From assembly GCF_015319355.1 (NCBI RefSeq), contig NZ_JADILU010000001.1, positions 434,001-498,000 on the forward strand: a stretch of 64,000 nucleotides of DNA, given 5' to 3'. This stretch comes from Psychroserpens luteus. Its GTDB lineage: Bacteria; Bacteroidota; Bacteroidia; Flavobacteriales; Flavobacteriaceae. Numbering within the stretch: position 1 is the first letter of the stretch; the number at the start of each line of letters is the position of its first letter. Shown piece by piece: positions 15,916 to 25,727 of the stretch. Both the position numbers and the translations under genes were made by a program. The notes beneath the pieces were generated by a model that ran no database searches, was not told the DNA's origin, and was given only the letters and a program-made list of their open reading frames with translations.

Positions 15916-16695
15916 ATGAAAAATGTACTACTTATATTTAGTATTCTGTTTTGTACGCAAGTCTCTTTTGCTCAAGAGAAGAGTGCGTTTAAAGATGGTG
16001 AATGGTTTAAATTTGAAATGAGTTATAGTGGCTTTTTAAAAGCAGGAAATGCAACATTATCTGTTGATGAAACAACGTTGCAAGGTAAACCTGTATATCA
16101 CGTCACAGGAAAAGGTTGGACAACAGGTGCTATTAAATGGTTTTTTAAAGTTAAAGATAGATATGAAAGCTACTTTGATAAAGAAACAGGAGTGCCTTAT
16201 AAGTTTATTAGAAAAATTGATGAAGGTGGTCACACCAAGGATATTGAGATTGCATTTGATCATGTTAAAAAAGAAGCCTTAGTAGAAAATAAAAAGCACA
16301 AAACGACAAAGATAGTTGCGACAGAGCCAAACGTTCAAGATATGGTATCTGCTTTTTATTATCTTCGGAATAATTATGAAACCGATAATATTAAAGTTGG
16401 AGATATTGTAGAATTAGACATGTTTTTTGATGAAGAAAATTTCGGATTTAAATTAAAATTTTTAGGAAAAGAAACGATAGAAACAGAATTTGGAAAAATA
16501 AAAACCTTAAGATTTAGACCATACGTAATGGCTGGACGAGTCTTTAAGGAACAAGAAAGTTTGACACTTTGGGTAAGTGCAGATGAAAATAAAATTCCGC
16601 TTAAAATACAAGCAGATTTAGCTGTAGGTTCGTTAAGAGCAGAGTTGGTGGAATTTAAAGGATTAAAGCACTATTTCCCGATACAATTTGATTAA
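15916..16695 (+). CDS. DUF3108-domain exported protein
   Basis: The 259-residue protein has a signal peptide with cleavage after SFAQ (residue 19), followed by a beta-rich DUF3108 domain (conserved stretches GEWFKFEMSYSGFLKAGNATL and FKVKDRYESYFDKETGVPYKF, the first given at residues 26-46). Family members are periplasmic or outer-membrane associated and lack a proven activity. It is first in the unit DUF3108, tryptophan 2,3-dioxygenase, M23 peptidase, pgi, four bases before the dioxygenase. Its position gives no clear functional clue: the unit mixes envelope and metabolic genes. Family call is good, role unknown. Confidence 0.85.
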   Translation: MKNVLLIFSILFCTQVSFAQEKSAFKDGEWFKFEMSYSGFLKAGNATLSVDETTLQGKPVYHVTGKGWTTGAIKWFFKVKDRYESYFDKETGVPYKFIRKIDEGGHTKDIEIAFDHVKKEALVENKKHKTTKIVATEPNVQDMVSAFYYLRNNYETDNIKVGDIVELDMFFDEENFGFKLKFLGKETIETEFGKIKTLRFRPYVMAGRVFKEQESLTLWVSADENKIPLKIQADLAVGSLRAELVEFKGLKHYFPIQFD

Positions 16696-16699
16696 TTAA

Positions 16700-17632
16700 A
16701 TGGATGATTTACATAAGTTTGACGATATCGTTAAGCAATTACAAGAGAAATACACAAAAATAGATCAAGATACAGATGACCACCTATATGGCTTGCTTTA
16801 CAGCAAGCCTATTACGTATTGGGACTATATACAAACCGATGCCTTACTAAATCTTCAAATTCAACGCACAACGCTTCCAGATGAGATGGTGTTTATTGCT
16901 TACCATCAAATCAATGAATTGATCTTTAAAATGATTTTATGGGAAATCCAACAAGTCGCAGAAAAAGAAGAGCTCAATGTTGCTTATTTTGAAGATAAGA
17001 TCATGCGTGTAAGTAGATATTTTGATATGCTTACAACGTCTTTTAATATCATGAGAGAAGGCATGTCTATTGAGCAATATATGAAGTTTCGATATACGTT
17101 AACACCTGCTAGCGGATTTCAAAGCGCACAATATAGAATGATTGAGTTTGCATCTACAGAGCTTATCAATCTTATAGATTACAGGTTTAGAAAAACGATA
17201 GATCGCAACACGCCTTTTGAGCATGCTTTTGAGCATTTATATTGGCAAGCAGCAGGAAAAGACTATAAAACGGGTAAGAAATCAACACTCTTAACTAATT
17301 TTGAAAAACGCTACAAAGGAGATTTCATTCGTTTTATGGAAACTTATAATACAAAAAACCTTTGGTCTAGATTTAAAGAACTTCCAAAAGAAGATCAAGA
17401 AAGCGAAGTCCTAGTCAAAGCAATGCGTCATTTTGATCATACAGTGAATATTAAATGGGTTATGGCACATTACAATGCTGCACGTCACTACATAGAAAGT
17501 GGTACAGGTGATGGAGAAGCCACAGGAGGAAGTGATTGGAAAAAATATATGCATCCAAAATATCAAAAACGCATATTTTTTCCAGAACTTTGGAGTGAAG
17601 AAGAAATTAAAAACTGGGGAGAAAATATCTAA
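16700..17632 (+). CDS. Tryptophan 2,3-dioxygenase family protein
   Basis: This heme enzyme opens the indole ring of tryptophan to N-formylkynurenine, the first step of the kynurenine pathway. Family features are the helix AYHQINELIFKMILWEIQQV (residues 67-86, contains the active-site His), the YMKFRYTLTPASGFQSAQYR block, the proximal His region in MRHFDHTVNIKWVMAHYNAA, and the C-terminal GTGDGEATGGSDWKKYMHP substrate loop. At 310 residues it is slightly longer than the compact bacterial forms of about 280. It follows the DUF3108 gene by four bases and precedes the M23 gene by ten. Other kynurenine genes are not in the window. Confidence 0.92.
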   Translation: MDDLHKFDDIVKQLQEKYTKIDQDTDDHLYGLLYSKPITYWDYIQTDALLNLQIQRTTLPDEMVFIAYHQINELIFKMILWEIQQVAEKEELNVAYFEDKIMRVSRYFDMLTTSFNIMREGMSIEQYMKFRYTLTPASGFQSAQYRMIEFASTELINLIDYRFRKTIDRNTPFEHAFEHLYWQAAGKDYKTGKKSTLLTNFEKRYKGDFIRFMETYNTKNLWSRFKELPKEDQESEVLVKAMRHFDHTVNIKWVMAHYNAARHYIESGTGDGEATGGSDWKKYMHPKYQKRIFFPELWSEEEIKNWGENI

Positions 17633-17642
17633 AGACTAATTA

Positions 17643-18929
17643 ATGCAGCCAAAACAATTATTAATAGCACTTATATTATGCGTTTGTGTTTTTTCATGTA
17701 AAGAAGATGAAAAACCAAAGGTAGAACCATTAGAAATAATTACTGAACCAGAACAAATTAAAGAATTTGGTTTTGTTCTCGAGGACTACATCGTAAAAAG
17801 AGATACCATTAAAAGTGGAGATAGCTTTGGAGAAATTTTAGAGCGTAATCATATAGGTTATCCTAGGATTTTCAATATTGCAGAGAAGGTTAAAGATAGT
17901 TTTGATATTACAAAGCTCAAAGTTGGTAAGCCATATACTCTTTTATGTTCTAAAGATTCTCTACAAACACCAGAGTGTTTTATATACCAAAAAAATAGTA
18001 TTGATTACGTCGTTGTTAAGTTTGCAGATTCAATCATCACTTATAATGAGAAGAAGCCTATAAGCATTGTTCAAAAAGAAGCCTCAGGTATTGTGATGAA
18101 TAATCTTTCTGAAACAATGGAGCAACAGGGTTTGCCTTATGAGTTGATTAATGATATGAGTGATATTTATGCTTGGACAATAGATTTCTTTAGATTACAA
18201 AAAGGAGATCGCTTTAAGATTGTTTATACACAGCGTTTTATTGAAGATTCTATTCCTGCAGGAATAGAAAGTATTGATGCTGCCTATTTTAAACATAAGG
18301 ACGAACCGTTTTATGCATTTAATTTTGAGGTGGATAGTACAAAAAATATTTCCGATTATTTTGACGAAAACACAAAGAGTTTAAGACGAACATTCTTAAA
18401 GGCACCTGTACAGTTCAGTAGAATCTCATCTCGATATAATTTAAATCGTCGTATTAAATATTATGGTTATAGATTAAGACCACATAAAGGTACAGATTTT
18501 GCAGCGCCAATTGGAACAGAGATTTTAGCAACTGCCAACGGAACAGTTACAGAGTCTACAAGACGTGGCGGAAACGGAAAATATGTAAAAATTAAACACA
18601 ACGGAACCTACAGCACACAATACTTGCACATGAAAGGTCAAAATGTCAAAAAAGGACAATTTGTAAAACAAGGTGATGTAATTGGTTGGGTTGGTATGAC
18701 AGGAAATACAGGTGGACCTCATGTGTGTTACCGTTTTTGGAAAAATGGAAAACAAGTAGATCCTTTCCAAGAAAAATTACCAGCTGCAGAGTCTATTCCA
18801 GACTCATTAAAAGCTAACTATACAGAATTTATCAAACCGTTAAAAATACAGTTGGATAATATTCAATTTAAAGATAATAAAATAGAAATTCCTTCAGAAG
18901 AAGAAACACTTACTAGCAAAATACAATAA
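17643..18929 (+). CDS. M23-family (LytM-type) peptidase lipoprotein
   Basis: This is a probable cell-wall endopeptidase or regulator anchored as a lipoprotein (lipobox CVFSC at residue 19). The central region (about 55-260) carries LysM/OapA-like segments, and the M23 domain lies at about 275-375. The first zinc motif is intact as H281-KGT-D285. The second motif, normally HxH, reads H360-V-C362, so the third zinc ligand is a Cys instead of His; the rest of the block, [21 protein letters not shown], is well kept. The Cys may still bind zinc. It is in an operon with tryptophan dioxygenase and pgi; its stop overlaps the pgi start by one base (TAATG). Confidence 0.88.
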   Translation: MQPKQLLIALILCVCVFSCKEDEKPKVEPLEIITEPEQIKEFGFVLEDYIVKRDTIKSGDSFGEILERNHIGYPRIFNIAEKVKDSFDITKLKVGKPYTLLCSKDSLQTPECFIYQKNSIDYVVVKFADSIITYNEKKPISIVQKEASGIVMNNLSETMEQQGLPYELINDMSDIYAWTIDFFRLQKGDRFKIVYTQRFIEDSIPAGIESIDAAYFKHKDEPFYAFNFEVDSTKNISDYFDENTKSLRRTFLKAPVQFSRISSRYNLNRRIKYYGYRLRPHKGTDFAAPIGTEILATANGTVTESTRRGGNGKYVKIKHNGTYSTQYLHMKGQNVKKGQFVKQGDVIGWVGMTGNTGGPHVCYRFWKNGKQVDPFQEKLPAAESIPDSLKANYTEFIKPLKIQLDNIQFKDNKIEIPSEEETLTSKIQ

Positions 18930-20575
18930 TGGCATTAAAAACAATCAACCCAACAAAAACAGCTGCTTGGAGTAAATTACAAGCACATTTTGAAACTATA
19001 GAACATACGCATCTTAAAGATTTGTTTGCTCAACATACCAACCGAGCAAATGATATGACTATTAAATGGGAAGATTTTTATGTAGATTATTCAAAACATA
19101 GAGTATCTAAAGAAACACTTGATTTGTTATTAGAACTAGCAAATGAAGTAGATCTTAAAGATGCTATGGGTAAATATTTTGGTGGAGATGTTATCAATCA
19201 AACCGAAGGTCGCGAAGTATTACATACTGCATTAAGAAACCCTGAGAATGCTGAGGTTCTTGTAGATGGAGAGAATGTAATGAAAGAGATTTTTGAAGTA
19301 AAGCATAAAATCAAAGACTTTTCTAATAAAGTCATTGGTGGTCAAATTAAAACTTACAAAAATCAACCATTTACAGATATTGTAAATATTGGTATTGGTG
19401 GTTCAGATTTAGGTCCAGCGATGGTTGTAGATTCTTTAGCTTTTTATAAAAATCATTTAAAAACACATTTTGTAAGTAATGTAGATGGCGACCACGTTAA
19501 TGAAGTCATTAAAAACTTAAATCCTGATACAACACTTTTTGTGATTGTTTCTAAAACATTTACGACACAAGAAACCTTATCTAATGCCAATACTTTAAGA
19601 GAGTGGTTTTTAAAGCATGCACCTCAAGAAGCAGTATCAAAACATTTTGTTGCAGTATCTACAAATATTGAAAAGGTGAAAGCCTTTGGGATTGATGAAG
19701 ATAATATTTTCCCAATGTGGAACTGGGTTGGAGGACGATTTTCACTGTGGAGTGCAGTTGGACTTTCTATAAGTTTAGCAGTAGGTTTTGATAATTTTGA
19801 CAAACTTCTTTTAGGAGCTCATAAAATGGATGAGCATTTTAAAACCGAAGATTTTGATAAAAACATCCCAGTAATTACCGCATTATTAAGCGTTTGGTAT
19901 AATAATTTTTTCAATGCCGAAACTGAAGCTGTTATTCCTTACTCGCAATATTTAAATCAATTTGCTACTTACCTACAGCAAGGGATCATGGAAAGTAATG
20001 GGAAAATTGTAGACAGAAATGGAGATAAAATAAATTATCAAACCGGAACCATAATTTGGGGAGAACCAGGTACAAATTCTCAGCACGCGTTCTTTCAATT
20101 GATTCATCAAGGAACTAAATTAATTCCTGCGGAATTTATAGGCTTTGCAAAATCACTTCATGGTAATCAAGACCATCAAGATAAGCTAATGTCAAACTTT
20201 TTTGCGCAAACAGAAGCGTTGATGAATGGTAAATCACAACAAGTGGTAATTGATGAGTTGAAAGCGCAAGGAGCTTCCGAAGAAAAAATTAAAGAGCTAA
20301 CACCTTTCAAAGTATTTGATGGGAATAAGCCTACAACTACTTTTTTAATCGAAAAGTTAACTCCAGAAAGTTTAGGTAAGTTGATAGCCATGTATGAACA
20401 TAAGATTTTTGTTCAAGGGATTATCTGGAATATTTTTAGCTACGACCAATTTGGGGTCGAATTAGGGAAACAACTCGCTAACGCGATTTTAAAGGAGCTT
20501 CATGATGTAAATGTTATCAACAATCATGACCAATCTACTCAAAACCTCATTAAATACTACCAGAGTCAAGGTTAA
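18929..20575 (+). CDS. pgi: Glucose-6-phosphate isomerase
   Basis: The enzyme interconverts glucose-6-phosphate and fructose-6-phosphate in glycolysis and gluconeogenesis. The 548 residues match the long bacterial PGI. Signatures include [14 protein letters not shown] for phosphate binding (about 152-165), [19 protein letters not shown] (about 262-280), and [19 protein letters not shown] with the catalytic Glu/His (about 377-395). The lysine-bearing QFGVELGK is near the C-terminus. It is the last gene of the unit and begins one base inside the M23 gene. A 163-bp gap with a large palindrome and a promoter separates it from the TonB receptor. Confidence 0.97.
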   Translation: MALKTINPTKTAAWSKLQAHFETIEHTHLKDLFAQHTNRANDMTIKWEDFYVDYSKHRVSKETLDLLLELANEVDLKDAMGKYFGGDVINQTEGREVLHTALRNPENAEVLVDGENVMKEIFEVKHKIKDFSNKVIGGQIKTYKNQPFTDIVNIGIGGSDLGPAMVVDSLAFYKNHLKTHFVSNVDGDHVNEVIKNLNPDTTLFVIVSKTFTTQETLSNANTLREWFLKHAPQEAVSKHFVAVSTNIEKVKAFGIDEDNIFPMWNWVGGRFSLWSAVGLSISLAVGFDNFDKLLLGAHKMDEHFKTEDFDKNIPVITALLSVWYNNFFNAETEAVIPYSQYLNQFATYLQQGIMESNGKIVDRNGDKINYQTGTIIWGEPGTNSQHAFFQLIHQGTKLIPAEFIGFAKSLHGNQDHQDKLMSNFFAQTEALMNGKSQQVVIDELKAQGASEEKIKELTPFKVFDGNKPTTTFLIEKLTPESLGKLIAMYEHKIFVQGIIWNIFSYDQFGVELGKQLANAILKELHDVNVINNHDQSTQNLIKYYQSQG

Positions 20576-20648
20576 TTAATGTTGAATACTTGACTAATTT
20601 CCAGTATTCTAATTTTAAAATTTAAGAAAATTTTAAGTATTTTTATGT

Positions 20649-20664
20649 GTTAACAATTGTTAAC
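20649..20664. promoter_or_regulatory. 16-bp perfect palindrome GTTAACAATTGTTAAC
   Basis: The palindrome is perfect over 16 bases and its edge lies 32 bases upstream of the TATTTTTG box of the TonB receptor gene. Position and symmetry suit an operator for a dimeric regulator, but no regulator is identified. It could also be a chance AT-rich palindrome. Confidence 0.45.
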
Positions 20665-20696
20665 GTTATGGTAATATAGGATCGTCCAAACAGACG

Positions 20697-20704
20697 TATT
20701 TTTG
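20697..20704 (+). promoter_or_regulatory. TAnnTTTG promoter box of the TonB receptor operon
   Basis: TATTTTTG is a perfect match 34 bases before the start codon. No TTG is found at the usual -33 spacing. Confidence 0.6.
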
Positions 20705-20738
20705 CCAAAAATTAAAACTCTTAAATAAATCTTAAACA

Positions 20739-23285
20739 ATGAAAAAATTTTCAAAATGTTTATTGGTACTTGTAGTCTTATTGTGCACTACACTCGCCTT
20801 TTCTCAAAGCACAATATCTGGTAAGCTCTTAGGCTCAGATATGAATGAACCTTTACCAGGTGCAAATATTGTTGAAAAAGGAACTTCAAATGGAACAACG
20901 ACAGATTTTGATGGAAATTTTACTCTCAAAACAAATGCCTCTTCAGGTGAGCTAGTTATTACATTTGTAGGTTACAATTCTCAAACGATTTCTTTTTCTG
21001 GAGATCAAAATTTAGGAACAATAACGTTAGCTTCTAGTGAAGTAGGTTTACAGGAAATTCAAATCATTGCTTCTGTAGCAGTAGACAGAAAAACACCTGT
21101 TGCAGTATCTACAGTTAGAGCTGCAGATATTGAGCTAAAATTAGGAACTCAAGAATTTCCTGAGATTTTAAAGTCAACTCCTGGTGTATATGCTACCAAA
21201 TCTGGTGGTGGTTATGGAGATGGTAGAATTAACCTTAGAGGATTTAGTTCAGAGAACGTAGCTGTAATGATTAACGGTATTCCTGTAAATGATATGGAAA
21301 ACGGTGCAGTATATTGGTCTAACTGGGGAGGATTAGGAGATGTTACAAGTTCTATGCAAGTGCAAAGAGGATTAGGAGCATCTAAAGTTGCTGTGCCTTC
21401 TGTTGGTGGAACTATCAATATTGTAACAAAAACTACAGATGTTGAAGCAGGTGGTAATGTTTACACAACTTTAGCAAATGATGGTTATAAAAAATTCGGT
21501 TTAACATATTCTACAGGATTGATGGAGAATGGTTTAGCTGCAACAGTTTCTGCTTCTAAAACAGATGGAGATGGATATGTTGATGGGACTGAGTTTAACG
21601 CTGTGTCTTATTTTATTAACTTGTCTAAAGAAATTAATGATAATCATAAGTTGTCTTTTTCTGCTTTTGGAGCAAAACAACGTCACGGACAAAGACAAAA
21701 CAGACAACTTATTGAGACTTTTAACGAAAGTGAAAGAGGTAAAAAGTTTAATGCAGATTGGGGTTACAAAAATGGTCAAGTAACTCATGTTGAAGATAAT
21801 TTTTATCACAAACCTCAAATGTCTTTAAATCATTACTGGACATTAAATGACAAAACTTCTGTGTCAACTGCAGCTTATGCTTCTTTTGGTTCTGGAGGTG
21901 GTGGAGGAACTGCTGGTTCTTTAAGCAGTAAATTCAATCTTTCTAGTCCAGATTATAGAATTGGAAATTTAGGAACAGTTGACTTTGATAAAATTGTTGA
22001 CGAAAACATTGCTAATGGAGCAAATGGTTCTACAGCTGCTTTAAGAGCTTCTAGAAATGACCATATTTGGTATGGTATTTTATCAACTTTGAAAACAGAT
22101 TTATCTGATGAACTCGTATTATTAGGTGGTTTAGATTTTAGAGATTACACTGGAATCCATTTTCAAGAAGTTACAGATTTATTAGGTGGACAGTATTTAG
22201 CAGATAATAGTAATGTAAATAATCCAAATGCAGCATTACAAGTAGGGGATAAAAGAAGTTATCATAATGACGGTAAAGTTGGTTGGTTAGGTGTTTTTGG
22301 TCAACTAGAATATTCTAAAGATAAGTTAGCAGGTTTTGTGTCTTTATCTGCTTCTAATACAAGTTACAAAAGAATAGATTACTTCAACTATTTAGATAGT
22401 GATCCATTACAAGAGACAGATCGTTATAATTTCCTTGGTTTTGGAGCAAAAGGTGGTGCTAACTATAATATTGATGGCAATCATAATGTTTTTGTTAACT
22501 TAGGTTACTTTGAAAAGGCACCAGATTTTGATGCAGTTTTTACCCAATTTGATAATGAACATATTATTGAAGATGCTGAAAACGAAAAAGTTTTAAGTTT
22601 TGAATTAGGTTATGGTTTTAGAGGTGATAGGTTAACTGCCAACGTAAATCTTTATAGAACGACATGGAGAGATAGAACAGAGACTGTTGGGTTTCAACAA
22701 CCAGATGGAACTTTCGCTTCAGCAAATGTTTTAGGAGTTAATGCAATACACCAAGGTATTGAAATAGACTTAGTTTATAAGGCTACAGAAAAGTTAAAAC
22801 TTACAGGTATGGCTTCTCTAGGTGACTGGAGATGGGAAAACAACATTGAAAATGTAACTATTTTAGATGAAGATCAAAATGTGATTAGAACAGTTAACTT
22901 GTTTATTGAAGACTTACACGTTGGTGATGCTGCGCAAACAACATTTGCATTAGGAGCTAATTATCAATTAACACAAGATACTAAATTCACTGTAGATTAC
23001 AATTACTTCGATAATTTGTATGCTGATTATGATCCAAGTAGACGTGGTGTTGCTGGAGCACCAGATGCATGGAAGGTTCCTGCTTATGGTGTTTTTGATA
23101 CTGCTGTATCTCATGGTTTTAAATTTGGTGACTTTGATGCTGTATTAACAGCTAGAATGAATAATATATTTGATACTGAGTATATCTCAGATGCAAATGA
23201 TGGCGCAGGTTCAGTTTCTCAAACTGCGTTAGTATATTACGGATACGGAAGAACATTTAGTGTTGGTGCAAAACTTAAATTTTAA
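20739..23285 (+). CDS. TonB-dependent receptor with CarboxypepD_reg-like N-terminal domain
   Basis: This outer-membrane receptor of 848 residues imports a ligand using TonB energy. A signal peptide ends at about residue 22 (LAFSQ). Residues 25-105 form the CarboxypepD_reg-like beta-sandwich (SGKLLGSDMNEPLPGANIVEKG), followed by the plug (VRAADIELKLGTQEFPEILKSTPGV, in part VRAADIELKLG) with RINLRGFSSENVAVMINGIP, and a 22-strand-type barrel ending in SVGAKLKF. It lacks an obvious SusC-specific signature and is followed 12 bases later by a lipoprotein rather than a SusD homologue. The transported ligand cannot be told from the sequence; iron-siderophore, peptide or nucleic-acid related uptake are all possible. 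Confidence 0.93.
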   Translation: MKKFSKCLLVLVVLLCTTLAFSQSTISGKLLGSDMNEPLPGANIVEKGTSNGTTTDFDGNFTLKTNASSGELVITFVGYNSQTISFSGDQNLGTITLASSEVGLQEIQIIASVAVDRKTPVAVSTVRAADIELKLGTQEFPEILKSTPGVYATKSGGGYGDGRINLRGFSSENVAVMINGIPVNDMENGAVYWSNWGGLGDVTSSMQVQRGLGASKVAVPSVGGTINIVTKTTDVEAGGNVYTTLANDGYKKFGLTYSTGLMENGLAATVSASKTDGDGYVDGTEFNAVSYFINLSKEINDNHKLSFSAFGAKQRHGQRQNRQLIETFNESERGKKFNADWGYKNGQVTHVEDNFYHKPQMSLNHYWTLNDKTSVSTAAYASFGSGGGGGTAGSLSSKFNLSSPDYRIGNLGTVDFDKIVDENIANGANGSTAALRASRNDHIWYGILSTLKTDLSDELVLLGGLDFRDYTGIHFQEVTDLLGGQYLADNSNVNNPNAALQVGDKRSYHNDGKVGWLGVFGQLEYSKDKLAGFVSLSASNTSYKRIDYFNYLDSDPLQETDRYNFLGFGAKGGANYNIDGNHNVFVNLGYFEKAPDFDAVFTQFDNEHIIEDAENEKVLSFELGYGFRGDRLTANVNLYRTTWRDRTETVGFQQPDGTFASANVLGVNAIHQGIEIDLVYKATEKLKLTGMASLGDWRWENNIENVTILDEDQNVIRTVNLFIEDLHVGDAAQTTFALGANYQLTQDTKFTVDYNYFDNLYADYDPSRRGVAGAPDAWKVPAYGVFDTAVSHGFKFGDFDAVLTARMNNIFDTEYISDANDGAGSVSQTALVYYGYGRTFSVGAKLKF

Positions 23286-23297
23286 AAAATTAAGAAA

Positions 23298-24950
23298 ATG
23301 AAAAAAATAGTATATTTAATTGCCATTATTTTAGGAACAACCATTGTAGGTTGTAATCCTTTAGAAGACATCAACAACGAAATTGATGCACAAGACAATC
23401 CAGTAGTTGGAGTTGATGAATTTACAATGTCAACAGATGATTATACTGCAATTGTAGAACAAGGAGATGATGAAGATCCAGATTATTACGAAACATTTGA
23501 AGCGTTTAGTAATGTAGATGATGCAAAGCTAATGTTGCCTGCTTTTTTAAGCGATAAATATCCTTATTGGGGAGAAGGTTCTTCTGTAACTGTAAATTAT
23601 AACTTATACGATGGTAACCCAGAAGATGTAAGTGCTTATGTAAATGCAGATGATTATGAATTAGTTGCAAGTGATTATCCTACTGGTGCTAGTAATGCGT
23701 TTTTTCCTAATGAAGAGCCTACAGATTTTTTAGAAGATGTATTAGTAAATCAAATTGCTAGTCCTACGGAGGGTCAAATAGTTTTAGTAGAATACGATCA
23801 ATATACTGAAGAACCTGTAGTTGGTTTTGCTCCATTAATAGCATATGATTTTGCTGGAAGTTTTGAAGGTTGGTCTGTTGTTGAAGAATCTGGTATTAGT
23901 GATGTTTGGACTTCGTTAGATGATTATATTCAAGGTAATGGTTTCTTTAGTGGGCAAGTTCCTAACGTAGAATGGTTAGTGTCTCCTTCAATTGATTTAT
24001 CTGGAGAAACTGATCTTAGGTTTCAAATTGCTCACGCTATAAAATATGCTACTGATGCATCATTACTTAAAATATTAGTATCTACGGATTATACTGGTGA
24101 TACAGGAGCAGCAAATTGGGATGAGATTAACTTAGCAACAACTGCAGGAGTTGATACATTAGATCCATCTGAGGACTATGATTTTTCTTCTTATGGAGGA
24201 GAAACAATTAACATCGCTTTTAAGTATGAATCTACAGTTGATGATGCTGGTAGATGGAGAATTGCAAGTACTACTATTAAAACTGTAGGTATTACAGGAC
24301 CATCAATCACAAATACTAATTACTATAAATTTGATGGTTCTTCTTGGAATCTTGTTGATGATGTTTACTATTTAACATCTGCAGATTATGATTCTATGGG
24401 AACTGGATCTGGTCAACCAGGTCAGTACAATAACTTTAGTGGTTCTACTTCAGCATCAAATTATTTACCACAGTTTTTAAGTATTAAATACCCATTTGCA
24501 CAAGAAGAAGATGATATCTTTATTACTTATAAGTATTATGGAGGATCAGCTGTTGGTACAGTTATAAAAGGAAATCTGTATACATTTACTAACGGTAGCT
24601 GGTCACCAAACATATCATCTTTGCAGTTTGGCTTTGAAAATGGTATTTGGGTTCCAGATAATACGATTAGATATACATTAACAAATCCTGATTATGAATA
24701 TATTGGTAACACATTAGCTTCTGATTCAGAATATACTGATTTAGTTGGTACCTTAATTGATTATCATGATTATGATTATAACTGGACAGCTACCCAAGTT
24801 ACATATTCGTTAACTGTATTTTTAGATTATTTAGATCCTAGTGCAGTCGAAGGTCAAAAATATCAAGTAACATACTTGCTTTATGATAATGGATTACAAG
24901 TTTTAACAGAAAGCTTTATCAAAGAAGGCGGAGAATGGATTGTTAATTAA
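23298..24950 (+). CDS. Lipoprotein with choice-of-anchor J-like domain, partner of the TonB receptor
   Basis: This is a 550-residue surface or periplasmic lipoprotein (lipobox TIVGC at residue 19). After an acidic linker there is a repeated module: LPAFLSDKYPYWGEGSSVTVNYNLYDG-like near residues 75-105 is echoed by LPQFLSIKYPFAQEEDDIFITYKYYGG-like near 392-418 (quoted only in part: KYPYWGEG and KYPFAQEE). Between them a jelly-roll region (FEGWSVVEESG ... WLVSPSIDLSG ... INIAFKYEST, about 190-325) matches choice-of-anchor J / cleaved-adhesin domains. It is cotranscribed with the receptor and likely its extracellular accessory, but the ligand is unknown. A strong terminator follows. Confidence 0.8.
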   Translation: MKKIVYLIAIILGTTIVGCNPLEDINNEIDAQDNPVVGVDEFTMSTDDYTAIVEQGDDEDPDYYETFEAFSNVDDAKLMLPAFLSDKYPYWGEGSSVTVNYNLYDGNPEDVSAYVNADDYELVASDYPTGASNAFFPNEEPTDFLEDVLVNQIASPTEGQIVLVEYDQYTEEPVVGFAPLIAYDFAGSFEGWSVVEESGISDVWTSLDDYIQGNGFFSGQVPNVEWLVSPSIDLSGETDLRFQIAHAIKYATDASLLKILVSTDYTGDTGAANWDEINLATTAGVDTLDPSEDYDFSSYGGETINIAFKYESTVDDAGRWRIASTTIKTVGITGPSITNTNYYKFDGSSWNLVDDVYYLTSADYDSMGTGSGQPGQYNNFSGSTSASNYLPQFLSIKYPFAQEEDDIFITYKYYGGSAVGTVIKGNLYTFTNGSWSPNISSLQFGFENGIWVPDNTIRYTLTNPDYEYIGNTLASDSEYTDLVGTLIDYHDYDYNWTATQVTYSLTVFLDYLDPSAVEGQKYQVTYLLYDNGLQVLTESFIKEGGEWIVN

Positions 24951-24971
24951 TAAAACAATTTAAACTTATAA

Positions 24972-25005
24972 AAAATGCCTATCGTTATCGATAGGCATTT
25001 TTGTT
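24972..25005 (+). terminator. Intrinsic terminator of the TonB receptor operon
   Basis: A very strong hairpin (ATGCCTATCG with CGATAGGCAT, 4-nt loop TTAT) has an A-run before and TTTTTGTTTTT after. A TTCCGAAG word follows directly at 25007-25014. Confidence 0.9.
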
Positions 25006-25130
25006 TTTCCGAAGTAATAATTAAATTAAATTTCTCTTTTGAAAAAGAAAGCAAAATAAGCATGATCTGTTTTAGTTATCAAAAATGAGAAAATTGCTTT
25101 ACTGAATACTGAATATTTAATTCAGTAAGT

Positions 25131-25712
25131 CTATTCTTTCCACTCTACAGTTTCCATAATATGCTTTATATCGTTTTTTAGATATGCTGCTGCTGGTAAA
25201 ATGGAATCATAATTAGGTTTTGCGTAGAAGTATAATGAACCTGTTAAAAAATGTTTAGTGCTGTCTGTGACATAGAATTGTGATTGTGATGCTGCATTGC
25301 CTCCAACCTCATAGAACATACCAAATACGTTTTGGTCTTTGTTTTCATAAAGCACGCTTTCAATCTCATCTGCTTTCATCGTATGCTTTTGGGTTAACGC
25401 TTGCGCATCTCTAAGCAATGAATCTAGATTAGTAGTATTAACCTTCTTGTAGGTAAGGTAGATCGTACCTTTCATATTTGGATAGTTAATATTTACTCCA
25501 GATAGATTATTGATGCCATCTAATTTAATACTAGAGATTTTTTCTGCGAGTTCATTTTTTTCAAAAGTAAAAGGTAATTTTACATCTACTTTTGAATATT
25601 TAGGTGTTTGATATTCTAACCTTAGCATTGCTTTAGGTTTTGGTAAAGGATCATTTCCGCAGGAAAAACAAGCAATAGCGAGTAACGGAAAGACTATGTT
25701 TTTAATTTTCAT
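25131..25712 (-). CDS. gldD: Gliding motility lipoprotein GldD
   Basis: GldD is an envelope lipoprotein required in Flavobacterium for gliding and for function of the type IX secretion system. The 193-residue protein has a lipobox CFSCG at about residue 18 and the family stretches PKAMLRLEYQTPKYS, YLTYKKVNTTNLDSLLRDAQ, QNVFGMFYEVGGNAASQSQF and HFLTGSLYFYAKPNYDS. It follows gldE by 15 bases and ends the unit mutY, ssb, gldE, gldD, the same order known from F. johnsoniae. Its presence is the best evidence that this organism glides or at least has a T9SS; the exact molecular function of GldD is not established. Confidence 0.93.
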   Translation of the reverse strand: MKIKNIVFPLLAIACFSCGNDPLPKPKAMLRLEYQTPKYSKVDVKLPFTFEKNELAEKISSIKLDGINNLSGVNINYPNMKGTIYLTYKKVNTTNLDSLLRDAQALTQKHTMKADEIESVLYENKDQNVFGMFYEVGGNAASQSQFYVTDSTKHFLTGSLYFYAKPNYDSILPAAAYLKNDIKHIMETVEWKE

Positions 25713-25727
25713 AATAGCTGGACTATT

